NCBI GenBank assembly: GCA_021613535.1
Contig: CP075492.1
Location: 62,001 to 126,000 of the forward strand
DNA: 64,000 nt
Reading direction: 5' to 3'
DNA from: Adineta vaga
Lineage: Eukaryota; Rotifera
Position 1 is the first letter of the stretch; every line of letters starts with the position of its first letter. This document shows positions 54,359 to 64,000 of the stretch, piece after piece. The notes beneath the pieces are model-generated. The model made no database searches. It saw only the letters and a list, made by a program, of their open reading frames with translations, and was not told where the DNA came from. Both the position numbers and the translations under genes were made by a program.

Positions 54359-55591
54359 CTATTGTAATTTTTGTAAATGATCACAACACCAGTAATCAAT
54401 TTCATTAGGAGATGTTGATTTTGACAGCATCAGAGGATGTAGAATAGTGTACCGATCGAAACTATGTGGTAAAGTATACAAATAGATGGAAGCCCATTGT
54501 TGATCATTAATCCATTTGCACCGTACAAACCATCGATGATCTCTTATCCAAAAATTAGTACTAAACGATTGAAGTAAAGTGTCAACATGATTCTCTTTCA
54601 TATCACAGTTCCAATAGTACTCTTTCATTTTCAATTGAAAAGTGTTTAATTTTGGTAAATGATTGACAATAATCTTTTTCCATTGATATCCATTTATTTC
54701 AATGTAAAATCTATCTCTCCTGATATTCGTATAATGATCGGAGTTATGCTCATATCTGCCGTATAACCAATGACGTATTTTTCCCAAATATGTATTCAAT
54801 AACTCAATCGTCAAATGTCGTAAATTAGGCATACATGTCAAAAACTTTTCTATCGCAAATGAAGCATCACGAGCATAAAGTTTCAGTGAAACGATTGATT
54901 CTAACTGATATAATGAAATGTCATTCATAAAATATTCATTTATTTCTATGGATAAATGTGTAAGGTGAGGTGTATGTATGATTAATCTTAACAAATCACT
55001 GAATTGAATATTCACAGACTGTATAGTCAAATACTTTAAATACGAAGACGTAATTGTTGGGGATAGATAATGTATTCGCCCATGAAAACTAATATCAACA
55101 TGACACCGAATTAACTTAGGAATTTGCCAAATATTATCAATCAGCAACTGATATCGCCCATTGGTCAAAGACATATAACACTTATTGAAACGAAGGTAAG
55201 TTAGATGAGGAATAAAATGACATTCGCTGATGATTTCTTTGATAGTTTCATAGGATGACATATGATCAAACGAAAGTAATCGCAGGTTTGAAAAAGAACG
55301 AATAAGTAAACTTCGACAAAAAAGATGTTGGATTAAATCTTGTAATTCATCATTATTTGAGAAGCGAATAGAAGTAATTCGATCAGGAAATTTACATATG
55401 TAGAAAGAAAAGATACTTGAAAAAGTGTTCTTTGATATCGATTGAAAATCAAAATGATAATTTCGACTCGAAGAGAATAATAACGAATTAAATCGATTGT
55501 TGAGACCATAAAATGCTTGAAAAATATGAACATCATCAAGAAATTCGAATAGATATAATAATATTTCGTTGGGGAATGATTCTAAATTCAT
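54359..55591 (-). CDS. F-box protein with LRR-like repeats
   Basis: A single-exon 410-residue protein. Residues 3-40 are an F-box (LESFPNEILLYLFEFLDDVHIFQAFYGLNNRFNSLL), which would bind Skp1 in an SCF ubiquitin ligase. The rest has leucine-rich stretches such as LRLLSFDHM, LTYLRFNKC, LKYLTIQSV, LTHLSIEI and LRHLTIEL, a degenerate LRR-like substrate platform. It is intact from ATG to stop. Such lineage-specific F-box genes are numerous in bdelloids. The substrate is unknown. Confidence 0.85.
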   Translation of the reverse strand: MNLESFPNEILLYLFEFLDDVHIFQAFYGLNNRFNSLLFSSSRNYHFDFQSISKNTFSSIFSFYICKFPDRITSIRFSNNDELQDLIQHLFCRSLLIRSFSNLRLLSFDHMSSYETIKEIISECHFIPHLTYLRFNKCYMSLTNGRYQLLIDNIWQIPKLIRCHVDISFHGRIHYLSPTITSSYLKYLTIQSVNIQFSDLLRLIIHTPHLTHLSIEINEYFMNDISLYQLESIVSLKLYARDASFAIEKFLTCMPNLRHLTIELLNTYLGKIRHWLYGRYEHNSDHYTNIRRDRFYIEINGYQWKKIIVNHLPKLNTFQLKMKEYYWNCDMKENHVDTLLQSFSTNFWIRDHRWFVRCKWINDQQWASIYLYTLPHSFDRYTILHPLMLSKSTSPNEIDYWCCDHLQKLQ

Positions 55592-56294
55592 TATCTCTTT
55601 CCTAATTATTAGATTAAAAAATTAATAATCTACAATAAAAAAATATTTTTTTTATTACTTAATCGATTTTACAATTATTTTCAGAAGATTTCCCTTATCT
55701 CTGTAAGTATTTCACAATTTCAAGAAAATTATTATCAGAAGGTCAGATTTCATCATTCTATCTAATTATGGTCAATAACTTCGTTTTACTTACTCAGAAA
55801 TATCTTTTCGGTTTAGTCGTAATAGAATGGATGTATCCGATGCTTCTTAATTAAAAAAAACGATCTTTTTCCAACTTGCTTAGAGAAGTATTGATATGAA
55901 ATTCACAAAATTGCTTTATCGTTGCGAAATATGTGTGTAGGAACAACAGAACGAAAAATAGTCAACCAATCGAATGTTAATAGAAAAAGATTGCGCTAAT
56001 CAACGTTGATACCTTTGTTTTTTTCATGACAATTGAGGGTAAAGGGTGGAGTGCAAGTTTTCACCTATCCGTCACTAACTAGTGCATACTACATATATAA
56101 GAACTTTCATAGTTACTCTTTATTGCAAAAAAAGTAGCAACATTTTTTAAGAAACTCTTTATGTATAAAAATTTATTAAAACCCAGAGCCAGATCGATCC
56201 AATGGGCTTTATCCGTAATCCATATATTCTTCTCTATCGAAGAATTCTATAGTATTGAAATAATCATAAAAAAAGTAATGAAAATAAAAAAGAA
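55592..56294. other. Non-coding stretch
   Basis: No gene is supported. It has AT-rich runs and a short GAGGGTAAAGGGTGGAGTG phrase near 56035. Confidence 0.4.
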
Positions 56295-59036
56295 CTATTC
56301 ATCATATTGTTGTTCTTCTTGTTTCAATTTAATTTGAATATTTTTTAAATATTTTTGATTATCAAGTAGATCAAAATGTTTTGGTGAAAGTATTTGAGAA
56401 TAAATTTGATCAGTTTTTATATAATATTGTAAAGCTAAATAAAATTTTCCCGTATCTTGACAAACTTCTCCAATATTATGATATGTTAAAGCAAATGATA
56501 AATGTATTTGTGGAAGTGATTTATGAAATATATCTAAACTTTGGATTATAATAGAATAAAGCATTGAAATAATCTTTCTTTTTATGATAAATAACTCCAA
56601 TATTTCTATATGTTCGTCCAATAATAAAATGATCATTTGGTAAAATATATTTTTCAATATTTAAAACATAATTTTGATAGATTAATGCCTGTTGAAATTG
56701 ATTTTGTTCATTAAATATACTACTGATATTCAGATATGTTTTCGATATTTCCAAATTTTCATTTTAATAAAAACTTTGTTGAATTTTTAAACATTGATTA
56801 TAATATTTCAATGCTTGTTTATAATTTTTCTCATATCGAAATGTATTAGCAAGATTATTATAACATGCAGCAATATTTTGATTAATCTTTAACGATTTTC
56901 GATGATAATTAATTGAAGATTGATAATTTCCTTTGATATTTTCAATAATTTCTAGACCTGTATAACAACATGATATCATATGAGATGAGTTTTTATTTAA
57001 ATCATTTAATTGTTGATGATAACAAAATTCCGCTTGATTATATTTTCTAATAAATTTCCAAGTGAAATAAACGTTGGATTCGATAATAAATGTTTATTTA
57101 AATGTGAAAATAATTCATTTAGTTCATGATCATTTTCATCACAAAGCTTTGATTGAATTATTTGATTTTGATCTTGTTGAAAAATGTTTTTTATTTTAAA
57201 AATACTTCCAATAATAAATAAGACTTCACATTCATCTCCAAAATAATTATATGAAGATATATTAACATAAGGTTTTGTATGTTTAATAGATGAATCAATT
57301 TCAATTTGAAATAAAATTGCTTGAAAATCATTTAATAATAAATCATTTATTTCAGGTAAATAAAATGAAGCTACTTTATAATTAATTGTTGTTGAAAGAA
57401 AACTATTCATTGAAATATATTGTTCAATAGAAGATTTCATATGAGAAAATTCTTCATTTGAAACGTTCCCTAATTGTCCACGATAAACATATTTTATTGA
57501 TTGATCAATTGTTTCTTTTGGAATTTGTTTTAATTGTTGATGTAAATCAGAAATAAATGTTCGAAATATAATTAATGTATGAATATCTTTAGTTCGTAAT
57601 GCTTTATTTAAAATTTTATAAAAACAACAGTCTCGTGTGTACCACCATAAACTAGTTTTCTAATTGGAATTATTCTCTTCAAATTCTTCAATTATTTTCA
57701 GTTCATTCAATTTATTTTCGTTGATTTTTTACAAAATTTAATGAATTCTAAGCGATCATCTTTTCAATAATTCATTCGTAAAAGTATTTCAATAAAAAGT
57801 TGCATCCAAAGAAAATTCCTTTTGATATTTGTAGAAGATTTTTCAATAGATGATAATGATGGATTGTAAATTGATATTGGTAATGGAGTCAAATTTTCAA
57901 ATCTTCTTTTATCATTTTTTATTGCTTTGATTAAATCAGTTGGCTTTGTGAACATTAAACGAATCTATAATATAATCATAAGAAATAATATGTTAAAAGT
58001 TTTCATATTCACCATCGATATTTCAAAGACTTTTCTTTTTAGAATCGAACATATGCTGATTTGAAGCTATCTACCGGTTTTCTTAGGACACACCCTCACA
58101 CCTTCCCTTGAACATATACGTATATCGTGTCGCGATCCCTTCCGATGGAGCATTATGTTAATGACTGCAGAACAAAAGAATTATAGGTTTTATTCGCGAA
58201 AGTTACTCTTTTTTGGAACAAAAACAGTGAAAAGTAGAAATATGATGGAGAACAATCATGCTGAAGTAGTTGCCAAAAAATTCAATTTAGTTTTTAGAAA
58301 TTCTATTTTTTCAAGTACAATTAGTTATTGGAATATCTTGATCTCTTGATATTATGAGACATAATCCTGAATTATATAGTATAAAACAACTTTGTACATT
58401 TAAGATATTCCAACATTATAAAAAGTGTCAATTTACTAATATTTTTAGATACAATAGTCAAGACCTTCGTTCAATAGATATATCGAAATATCTGAGAATA
58501 TCATTCGAATGCATTTACAATGATCCTGAACAATACTACATACTTAGAGGAAAGGAAACTTCTAAAGATCATACTTCACTCAGGTCATCTGGGTGAAATA
58601 ATTTTTAATCCCACCCATAATTTTCAGCTCCAGTATGTGTATATTAAGGGTTAATTATCGTTCGAAATTGATTTATCCAGATTTCATTCTTTTCTTCATC
58701 TTGACAATATATATAAATGGTTATTAATCGTGGTAATGAATGAATTTTTGCAACAAGTATTTTTTCAAATGCATTCGAAACAACTAAAAACATTTCTCGT
58801 TATTTAACGTTGTTATTCGTCGATTAAGATAGATTTCAAATAATTCAATTGTATCATAAACAGTTTGATACCATTCACTAATTCATTTAATTGTCGTTGT
58901 ATTTGAAAATAATCATTTGTTTTATTCATATTCTCATCTAACCAAAATAAAGTCAATGTTCTTTCATAACTTTCATTTTCTGATGTTGTCATTATTATTT
59001 TGTTTTCATTCATGATTGAATGTTTTGTTTTGTATT
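56295..59036 (-). pseudogene. ART-TPR protein (ADP-ribosyltransferase plus TPR repeats), multiply disrupted
   Basis: Minus-strand pieces lie in family order. The N-terminal region is LTLFWLDENMNKTNDYFQIQRQLNELV and LITIYIYCQDEEKNEIWINQF (59036-58620). TKPTDLIKAIKNDKRRFENLTPLPISIYN and LFIEILLRMNY (57955-57764) follow, then WWYTRDCCFYKILNKALRTKD with the ART domain YRGQLGNVSNEEF, SFLSTT and DECEVLFIIGSIFKI (57655-57010). TPR repeats come last (56979-56295: GRTYRNIGVIYHKKKDYFNALFYY, ALTYHNIGEVCQDTGKFYLALQYY). Lesions are a stop after LLRMNY, a TAG near 57660, a frameshift near 57050, a TAA near 56765, a frameshift near 56590, and foreign sequence at about 58010-58615. It is dead. Confidence 0.82.
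58010..58615. other. Foreign sequence inside the ART-TPR pseudogene
   Basis: It separates the N-terminal and middle parts of the ART-TPR coding sequence. It contains a short ACACACCCTCACACC phrase (58086-58100) and two short plus-strand ORFs (58155-58349, 58354-58596) that may be pieces of one decayed reading frame of unknown nature. Ends and type are not clear. Confidence 0.4.
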
Positions 59037-59193
59037 GACCCATGGTTTCTTTTCTTCTGTTAAATTTCTTCAACGAAATAGAAATTGAAAAAGATGAGAT
59101 AAAATGAAAAAAAAGATTCATGATATTTCTTTATCTAAAATTTGATTCAACATGCGTAAAAATGATAACGATTAATATATATATATATAAATA

Positions 59194-59983
59194 ATGTATC
59201 TCTTTTTTCCAACTAAGTTTCAATGTCTTCTTTACAAGTTCTTATTAGTTATTACAACACTTTTCTTTTATGTTACAATAGCTACTAATGAATCAGATTG
59301 CAATAGTTGTTGTCAGAATTCTACTAAGTGTACACAAAGTTATTTCAATCGACCAAGTTTATCATAGCTTTGAATTTATATAGGAAATATTGATTTTGTT
59401 TCGATTTAGGTCGATGGTGTTGCTCAGGTAGAAATTTATTTCATTGAATTAAAATAAAAAATATTTTCTCATTTTTCTTCAAGCAAATGATTATTGTATC
59501 AATTATTCTTCAGTGAAATGTTCAAGTAATCAACTTTTCAGTCTGAGTAATATCTGAAACTTTCGATTACCTTCTACTCATATCTCCGAATCTATTCATC
59601 TTGCACCTATGGAAATTGAGCATATTAATAATAATAATAATAATAATGATCATGCTACTCAAACAGAAGAAGAAGAATCAGGTAGTTCAAGCGGCAAATA
59701 TTACTCGGGTGAAAAGAATAACGCAAGAGTAGTTATTGGAGTCAGCATTACTGTCTTTATAATCGCTTGTATTTGTATGGCATTATGTTGTCATGCATGT
59801 GGTTGTGTGAATGAATCAAATCATTATGTACATCGTCCATCATCATTTGAAAATCCAAATATATGGAGAAGAACATCACCACCTTATAATGAAGTTAATT
59901 TTGAACATTTCAGAGACAATCGTCGTCCAAATGTTATTGTTTTAGAATATAAACCAAAAACTATTCCTATTGTAACTGTCTAA
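59194..59983 (+). CDS. Single-pass membrane protein with Cys-rich ectodomain, multi-exon
   Basis: ATG 59194 begins a signal peptide (FLLVITTLLFYVTIA) followed by CNSCCQNSTKC. Short exons near 59410-59430 (GRWCCSA) and 59485-59555 (NDYCINYSSVKCSSN) add cysteines. The last long exon, from about 59605 to the stop at 59981-59983, has an acidic Asn/Glu/Ser stretch, a TM segment (VVIGVSITVFIIACICMALCC), then a polar cytosolic tail. This is a type I membrane layout. Exon joins are my inference; the last exon is firm. No family is recognised. Confidence 0.55.
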
Positions 59984-60115
59984 GGTTTGATAATGATAAT
60001 ATTTTTTCATTAAGAGAAAGTTTGTAATGAGAATCAATAATGAATTTTACATTCGAATAAAAAAAAGAAGAAATCAAAGAGAAACAAAAGGATTTCTGTT
60101 GAATTTTGTGACGTT

Positions 60116-60584
60116 CTTATACATCCAGGTAATGATGAAATAATTCAATTCGACTAACAATTAATTCTTTATGTTCTTTATAAGTTTGATTCTTTTGTAT
60201 TAATGATCGTTGTCGAACAGATCAGGATACAATAAGTAAAGCTGAGAATAAATTAGCTATGAATGAAATACGAAGATGAAAATATAAAATAATTATTATA
60301 TTATAAGTTTGAATAGAAAATGAAGAATAACGAATAACACACCAGACATGTTGATTTATTGTACTTTTATAGATTGTATCAGTTGATGTTCTGTTGCACT
60401 TTGATTCAATTACGTTCTTTAGAAAACTTTCAGTTTCATATTCGTACATGTCTCGATATAAAGGATCACGAATAAAACTTACCATAATATAAAATGGTAG
60501 AATAAAAATAATCCATCGAGCAATCATTTTGTTCTTATTTTTTGTTAAATTTAATACCTTTGAAAACTTGCATTGCTCGTTCAA
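60116..60584 (-). pseudogene. Rhodopsin-like GPCR remnant (C-terminal half)
   Basis: The minus frame has KMIARWIIFILPFYIMVSFIRDPLYRD, a loop with CNRTSTDT, WCVIRYSSFSIQTYNIIIILYFHL and ISFIANLFSALLIV, the TM4-TM5 region of the large bdelloid GPCR family. A TGA (complement of 60222-60224) interrupts before SVRQRSLIQKNQTYKEHKELIVSRIEL, which is the usual intracellular loop. The upstream half is missing where a TIR element begins at 60587. Confidence 0.62.
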
Positions 60585-60586
60585 TA

Positions 60587-61673
60587 CAGGGCTGCCATAT
60601 GTTCAGGCTTAAGATGGGGTACATTTGAGGTACAGTACTGGTCAAAATGGGGTGCGTCATGAGGTACACAGTTTTTTTGCGTGAGTTATAGGAACTACCA
60701 ATGAGAGATCTATTTGAAAAAGTTTTGTTTTTCAGTAAAAACTCTATTTTGGGTCTTTTTCTCTGTTCTGAAAATAATCTTCGAGTTCTAGCTTTTATAT
60801 CCGAAACAAGTGGTTCACGAATGCATCTTTTTGCGCTATATATTTGTTCAAAAAGACTAAAATATTCGCTTAAAGTCAAGCACCTAGTCAGAAGTTTTTG
60901 GCGGATTGAATAGAGAGATATTTTGATTGCGGAGAAACGTCATAGACGTTAGTAACTTTTAGAAACTTTACCAAAAGAATTTCAAATGTTCAAGCACTTT
61001 TAGGAATTTTGCCTTGATTTTTAAAGATTTTCGAAGTTTTAATGTTTACTTTTTCGAAATTCTTTGAAAAAGCTTTGGAAGGTTTCTATAAACTTTTCGC
61101 TAACTCGAAGAATAATTCCAAAATTCTCAAACAAAATGTTATTTCACCTGATAGGAAAAAAATTAAAAATATTTGCATTCTGCGCTGTCTACCAGGAACC
61201 CAATCTTTCGATCCACAAGAAATCAATCTCTCTAATCTTCTCTAAAACTGTGCCTACTTAATGAAAGTCTTCTATGTTTGCATTAAGTAATAGACGTTTT
61301 TCTGTAGAGCAATATTTCTGTTTGCTTTTAGCAGATCTAATGTGTTCTGGTTGAGATTCTAAAAAAGAGGAAAAATTTTAGGTTTTATCTTAATATTTAA
61401 TCGTATCTTTAACTGAGTAGCAACTGCTTCACTTGACATCGAGTTTCTATTCGGTGATAATACGTGCTTTATATGACTGAAATTGACTTTTCGTGTTTTT
61501 TCGCGAATCAATATGTTAACTACAGTCAATACATCTATTGATTTTAATCACAGATGCTTGTAATTTAGTGCAAAGACAAATAGCGCAAATGGGGTACAAA
61601 TGTTGTACCTCTGAGGTACAAATCGTTAAAATGAGGTACTGTACCCCCAAATGGGGTACAGATGGCAGCCCTG
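60587..61673. mobile_element. TIR element CAGGGCTGCCAT with GGGGTAC repeats
   Basis: The ends CAGGGCTGCCAT (60587-60598) and ATGGCAGCCCTG (61662-61673) are exact inverses. Inside both, GGGGTAC and GAGGTAC words recur (four on the left, five on the right). The 1087-bp body has no transposase. The ends look hAT-like, but the flanking 8 bp (GTTCAATA and CTATTACT) are not duplicates, so one flank has been rearranged or deleted. Confidence 0.8.
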
Positions 61674-61720
61674 CTATTACTTTATACTTAACATCTGCTC
61701 GTAAAATATCAATCATATCC

Positions 61721-62365
61721 ATGACAACAACAGCCACACAAATTTCAACTGGTACAAAAAAATGCTTAAAATTTCTTCTAATCGTCTACTGTTTTTTTAT
61801 TATAGTATTTTCCACTACAAATAATATCAAGAACTCTACTATCATTACGACAATTTCTACTGTCACGTCTACAACTACTGGAACTACCACTACGGCTACT
61901 ATTAGTAATATTTGTACAGGTGGTTCCAGTTATACAACATAACTTCTCTATTTAAGTCTTACATCAACCCTTCCTTGGACAAAGTAGACATTCAATTACA
62001 CGGCACCTAATATTAATACAGCAAAAATAACTTTTGCGATGCGTAATGATCCATCGTTTTGGTATTTAGATGTTTTTTCAATCGTAAATAGTTCAGGACA
62101 TCAATTCTTATCCAATAGTGGTTTTGAAACAGGTGACCTTACAGCTTGGACATATTGTAATCCTAACAATGCGACCCATGCAGGTATAGTTGACAATTCA
62201 AATCCTTATACAGGGTCCTATGAATATGCAGATGGATCAGTAAATGCAAGCGACTATTTAAGCCAAACATTTAATGTTATACCGTATAATAATTATACTG
62301 TTAAATTTTGGCTTTCAGCTGCCTCCAACAGTTCATCATCTGCTTTCGTCACTATCTCTTCTTGA
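61721..62365 (+). CDS. Secreted carbohydrate-binding-like protein, truncated
   Basis: ATG 61721 begins MTTTATQISTGTKKCLKFLLIVYCFFIIVFSTTN, a membrane anchor or signal, then a Thr-rich linker to a stop at 61940-61942. An intron would join it to the open frame leading into TAPNINTAKITFAMRNDPSFWYLD, VNSSGHQFLSNSGFETGDLTAWTYCNP, TGSYEYADGSVNASDYLSQTFNV and YTVKFWLSAAS. This is a jelly-roll module (NGGFETG...W.YC..., FxWYLD..S) common in repeated bdelloid surface proteins. Usually several modules occur in a row; here there is one, ending at TGA 62363-62365, so it is probably truncated. Confidence 0.6.
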
Positions 62366-62368
62366 ACA

Positions 62369-62596
62369 TATTATGTAACATTTATCATAAACAGCAAATT
62401 TATCCTGTGCACATTTCATAAGTTGTGAAAGACAATGAGCGGTGTCACAACTCATTCGGTTAACAAATATTCCAGAAAAAGAGAACAAAATACCCAATAC
62501 TTCATGAATTTTGTAATAAAGCCTTTTTTTCTTTCTTTTCTGTTCTCGAATAGACATATTGCCTAGCAAATTATATTGAAGATGTAAGTATTTCAT
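62369..62596 (-). CDS. Small Cys-containing ORF, doubtful
   Basis: The ATG at 62596 starts a frame that is basic at first (REQKRKKKRLYYK), then hydrophobic VLGILFSFSGIFVNRM, then CDTAHCLSQLMKC...YDKCYIIC with five cysteines. The frame ends a few bases into the convergent plus-strand gene. It may be an exon of a secreted Cys-rich protein. No family is recognised. Confidence 0.3.
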
Positions 62597-62667
62597 CTTA
62601 AACGATAGATTTTTTATTCAATTTCAAAACTAAACTAATCAGAATTAATTACGCAAAATAAGATTTT

Positions 62668-63521
62668 TTAATTATCATGTTCAAGAACTTCGTGGAAAAT
62701 GACTTCTTCATGTTGAAATTCTAAATGAGGATCAAATTCACATTTACGTACCACTTGAATTGAACTTCCAGCATAATTTTGAATACACCATTGTTCTTCT
62801 TTTCCTGTATTGTTATCCTTGTGAACATAAGATAATCGTTGTGCTTTATTTTTATTGTATGTAAAATAAGCTATATTAGGATTGCTGACATTACAATCAT
62901 AACTTGTAATCAATGTTTTGTATTTAACGTAGGTATCTAAAAATAAATGTGTCAATATAAAACTATTCTTTTTTTTTAATATTTCTGACAGATAACAATT
63001 TTAAATTGTCATAATTACAGATTTTAGAGAAATCATCTTCGAGTACTTGACAAGGAAAAAACATTAGGAAAATAACTCACCTGGTTCATATAGATTAAAA
63101 CTACCAACTTTTACACACACTTCTTGAATAAGAACACATTGATTAGTTAACGGATGCCATATCATACCAGCATTTCCAATCAAAACAAACAAAGAGTTAT
63201 TCCCTTGATATCTAAGTTGGGCTTGTTCTGGTGTAGTAGCAGTTCCTAGAAGTATTGTACCTGTAATACAATTAAATACATTTGAATTTTATTGAAGTAA
63301 GAGATGTTATACTTACAACCAAAAAGTGTTGACCACATAGGATCAGGATGTAAAGTATCGTTTGGAAAACGATATGGTGTGCCTGGAAATGCACAACGAC
63401 CATTGTCTGTTGTCCATCGAAATTTATATGTTTCAACTTCAGATAGTAAATGAATAGGTATTGAATATGTAATAACGATCGATATAACGAACAAACACAG
63501 TATATTGACGAAGATAAACAT
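62668..63521 (-). CDS. Secreted protein of unknown family, three exons
   Basis: Exons 63521-63317, 63260-63081 and 62936-62668 join in phase with GT-AG introns. A signal peptide (FIFVNILCLFVISIVITYS) leads a mature chain of about 200 residues. It has scattered cysteines (GRCAFPG, FGCTILLG, NQCVLIQEVCVKVG, SYDCNVSN, EQWCIQNY, VRKCEFDP) and Trp-rich patches (RWTTDNG, PMWSTLFG, IWHPLTNQC). I do not recognise a domain. The frame is intact, and it is presumably extracellular. Confidence 0.65.
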
Positions 63522-63587
63522 TTTGCTTGTAAAAGAATTCTCAATATTGATTTGGTTATTCGACTATATGCAGCATCAATTTATACG

Positions 63588-63657
63588 TTGGGTGGGTGTG
63601 GGTGTAAGTGAAGAAGATATACCTACACCCACACCCACACCCACACCCTCAAGATGG
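63588..63657. repeat. Inverted pair of telomeric-type tracts with CTCAAGATGG junction
   Basis: G-rich GGGTGGGTGTGGGTGT (63588-63606) faces C-rich ACACCCACACCCACACC (63625-63650) across about 20 bp. The C-rich arm ends CACACCCTCAAGATGG, as at 30226 and 48828. Confidence 0.85.
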
Positions 63658-63998
63658 TAAAAACTGAAAACTTATCGTTTATAGCTGCTGAAGAAACATC
63701 GACTGCGGGAATTGAAAAAGCAATGATGAAAGTAGTGATTAAAATAATAGAAAAACTAGTAGATAGAATAACTGAAAACGTAGCTGAAAAGATTCCATTT
63801 ATTGGAATTTGCTCCGGTATTGGATTTGCAACATGGAGAATCTTAGAAAATCCCGCATTTTCCTCAGCCTATGTCAAGGCAGGTTTTGAAATGTTATCTG
63901 GCATTGCTTCAACTATTCCTGGTGTTGGTACAACCTTTTCAATCGCTATTGACATTGTTCTTGTAGCGTTCGATATAAAAGAGGCAATGCAAAATTAA
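63654..63998 (+). CDS. Small glycine/alanine-rich membrane-associated protein
   Basis: The ATG lies within the CAAGATGG junction word at the end of the telomeric tract. The 114-residue product starts with an amphipathic helix (AMMKVVIKIIEKLVDRITENVAEKI). Two hydrophobic Gly-rich segments follow (FIGICSGIGFATW and MLSGIASTIPGVGTTFSIAIDIVLVAF). The frame is intact to the stop at 63996-63998. I do not recognise a family. Because its start coincides with a repeat junction, the true start may lie elsewhere. Confidence 0.5.
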   Translation: MVKTENLSFIAAEETSTAGIEKAMMKVVIKIIEKLVDRITENVAEKIPFIGICSGIGFATWRILENPAFSSAYVKAGFEMLSGIASTIPGVGTTFSIAIDIVLVAFDIKEAMQN

Positions 63999-64000
63999 CA

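Noticed and set aside
58155-58596. Two short plus-strand ORFs as a gene
   Set aside because: Different frames, no recognisable motif, no clear splice link, and they sit in an insert inside a pseudogene.

Overview
The window looks like a subtelomeric region of a bdelloid rotifer genome (Adineta/Rotaria-like). The evidence is many short tracts of a TGTGGG/CCCACA repeat (the bdelloid telomeric type), intron-rich AT-rich genes with 45-70 bp introns, Athena-type Penelope-like reverse transcriptases with minimal type I hammerhead ribozymes, and gene families typical of bdelloids (ART-TPR and WWE-ART ADP-ribosyltransferases, NHL-repeat proteins, F-box proteins, a bacterial-type lactonase). Family names rest on reading motifs by eye; no database was searched.

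Region 1, about 481-23424 (+): a giant telomere-associated retroelement of the Terminon type. Its co-oriented ORFs are, in order: a GIY-YIG-like endonuclease with an in-frame stop; a small membrane protein; a DEDD-exonuclease-like region followed by an SF3 Rep-like helicase; a family of coiled-coil proteins sharing one intron position (5.7, 7.2, 10.0, 11.4, 17.2 and 21.2 kb); a Ser/Thr-rich protein with SUMO-interaction-like motifs; and the Athena reverse transcriptase, which overlaps the end of a coiled-coil ORF at a perfect -1 slippery heptamer. It ends in one intact-looking and one decayed hammerhead, then a 69-bp CCCACA tract. A DDE-type transposon (about 12.8-16.5 kb) sits inside it. Recurrent T-rich TAG|AT acceptors stand before most of its ORFs.

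Region 2, 23.4-30.2 kb: an island of host or transferred genes. It holds an AHL-lactonase-like metallo-beta-lactamase (5' end cut at the telomeric tract, one in-frame TAG), a hAT MITE with perfect 8-bp TSD, two broken GNAT acetyltransferases, and an intact MOXD1/DBH-like copper monooxygenase. A piggyBac-like MITE (TTAA) follows.

Region 3, 30.2-41.2 kb: a second Terminon fragment on the minus strand (hammerhead, C-rich tract, RT split by a hAT-like element with TSD CTTTCGAG), a possible LTR, a tRNA-like gene, satellites, foldback elements, and a second DDE-type transposase truncated by one of them.

Region 4, 42.4-49 kb: divergent WWE-ART genes (one with an in-frame stop), an ART remnant and an NHL-repeat gene.

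Region 5, 49.2-52.7 kb: a third minus-strand Terminon 3' end with two tandem hammerheads, cut by a GGATCC-rich foldback element.

Region 6, 52.9-64 kb: a secreted Cys-rich protein, an F-box gene, an ART-TPR pseudogene, membrane and secreted proteins, a GPCR remnant cut by a CAGGGCTGCCAT-TIR element, and small ORFs next to another telomeric tract.

Terminon 3' ends face each other across the 23.4-30.2 kb island. Since these 3' ends normally point to the chromosome interior, the arrangement suggests internalisation, inversion or end fusion.
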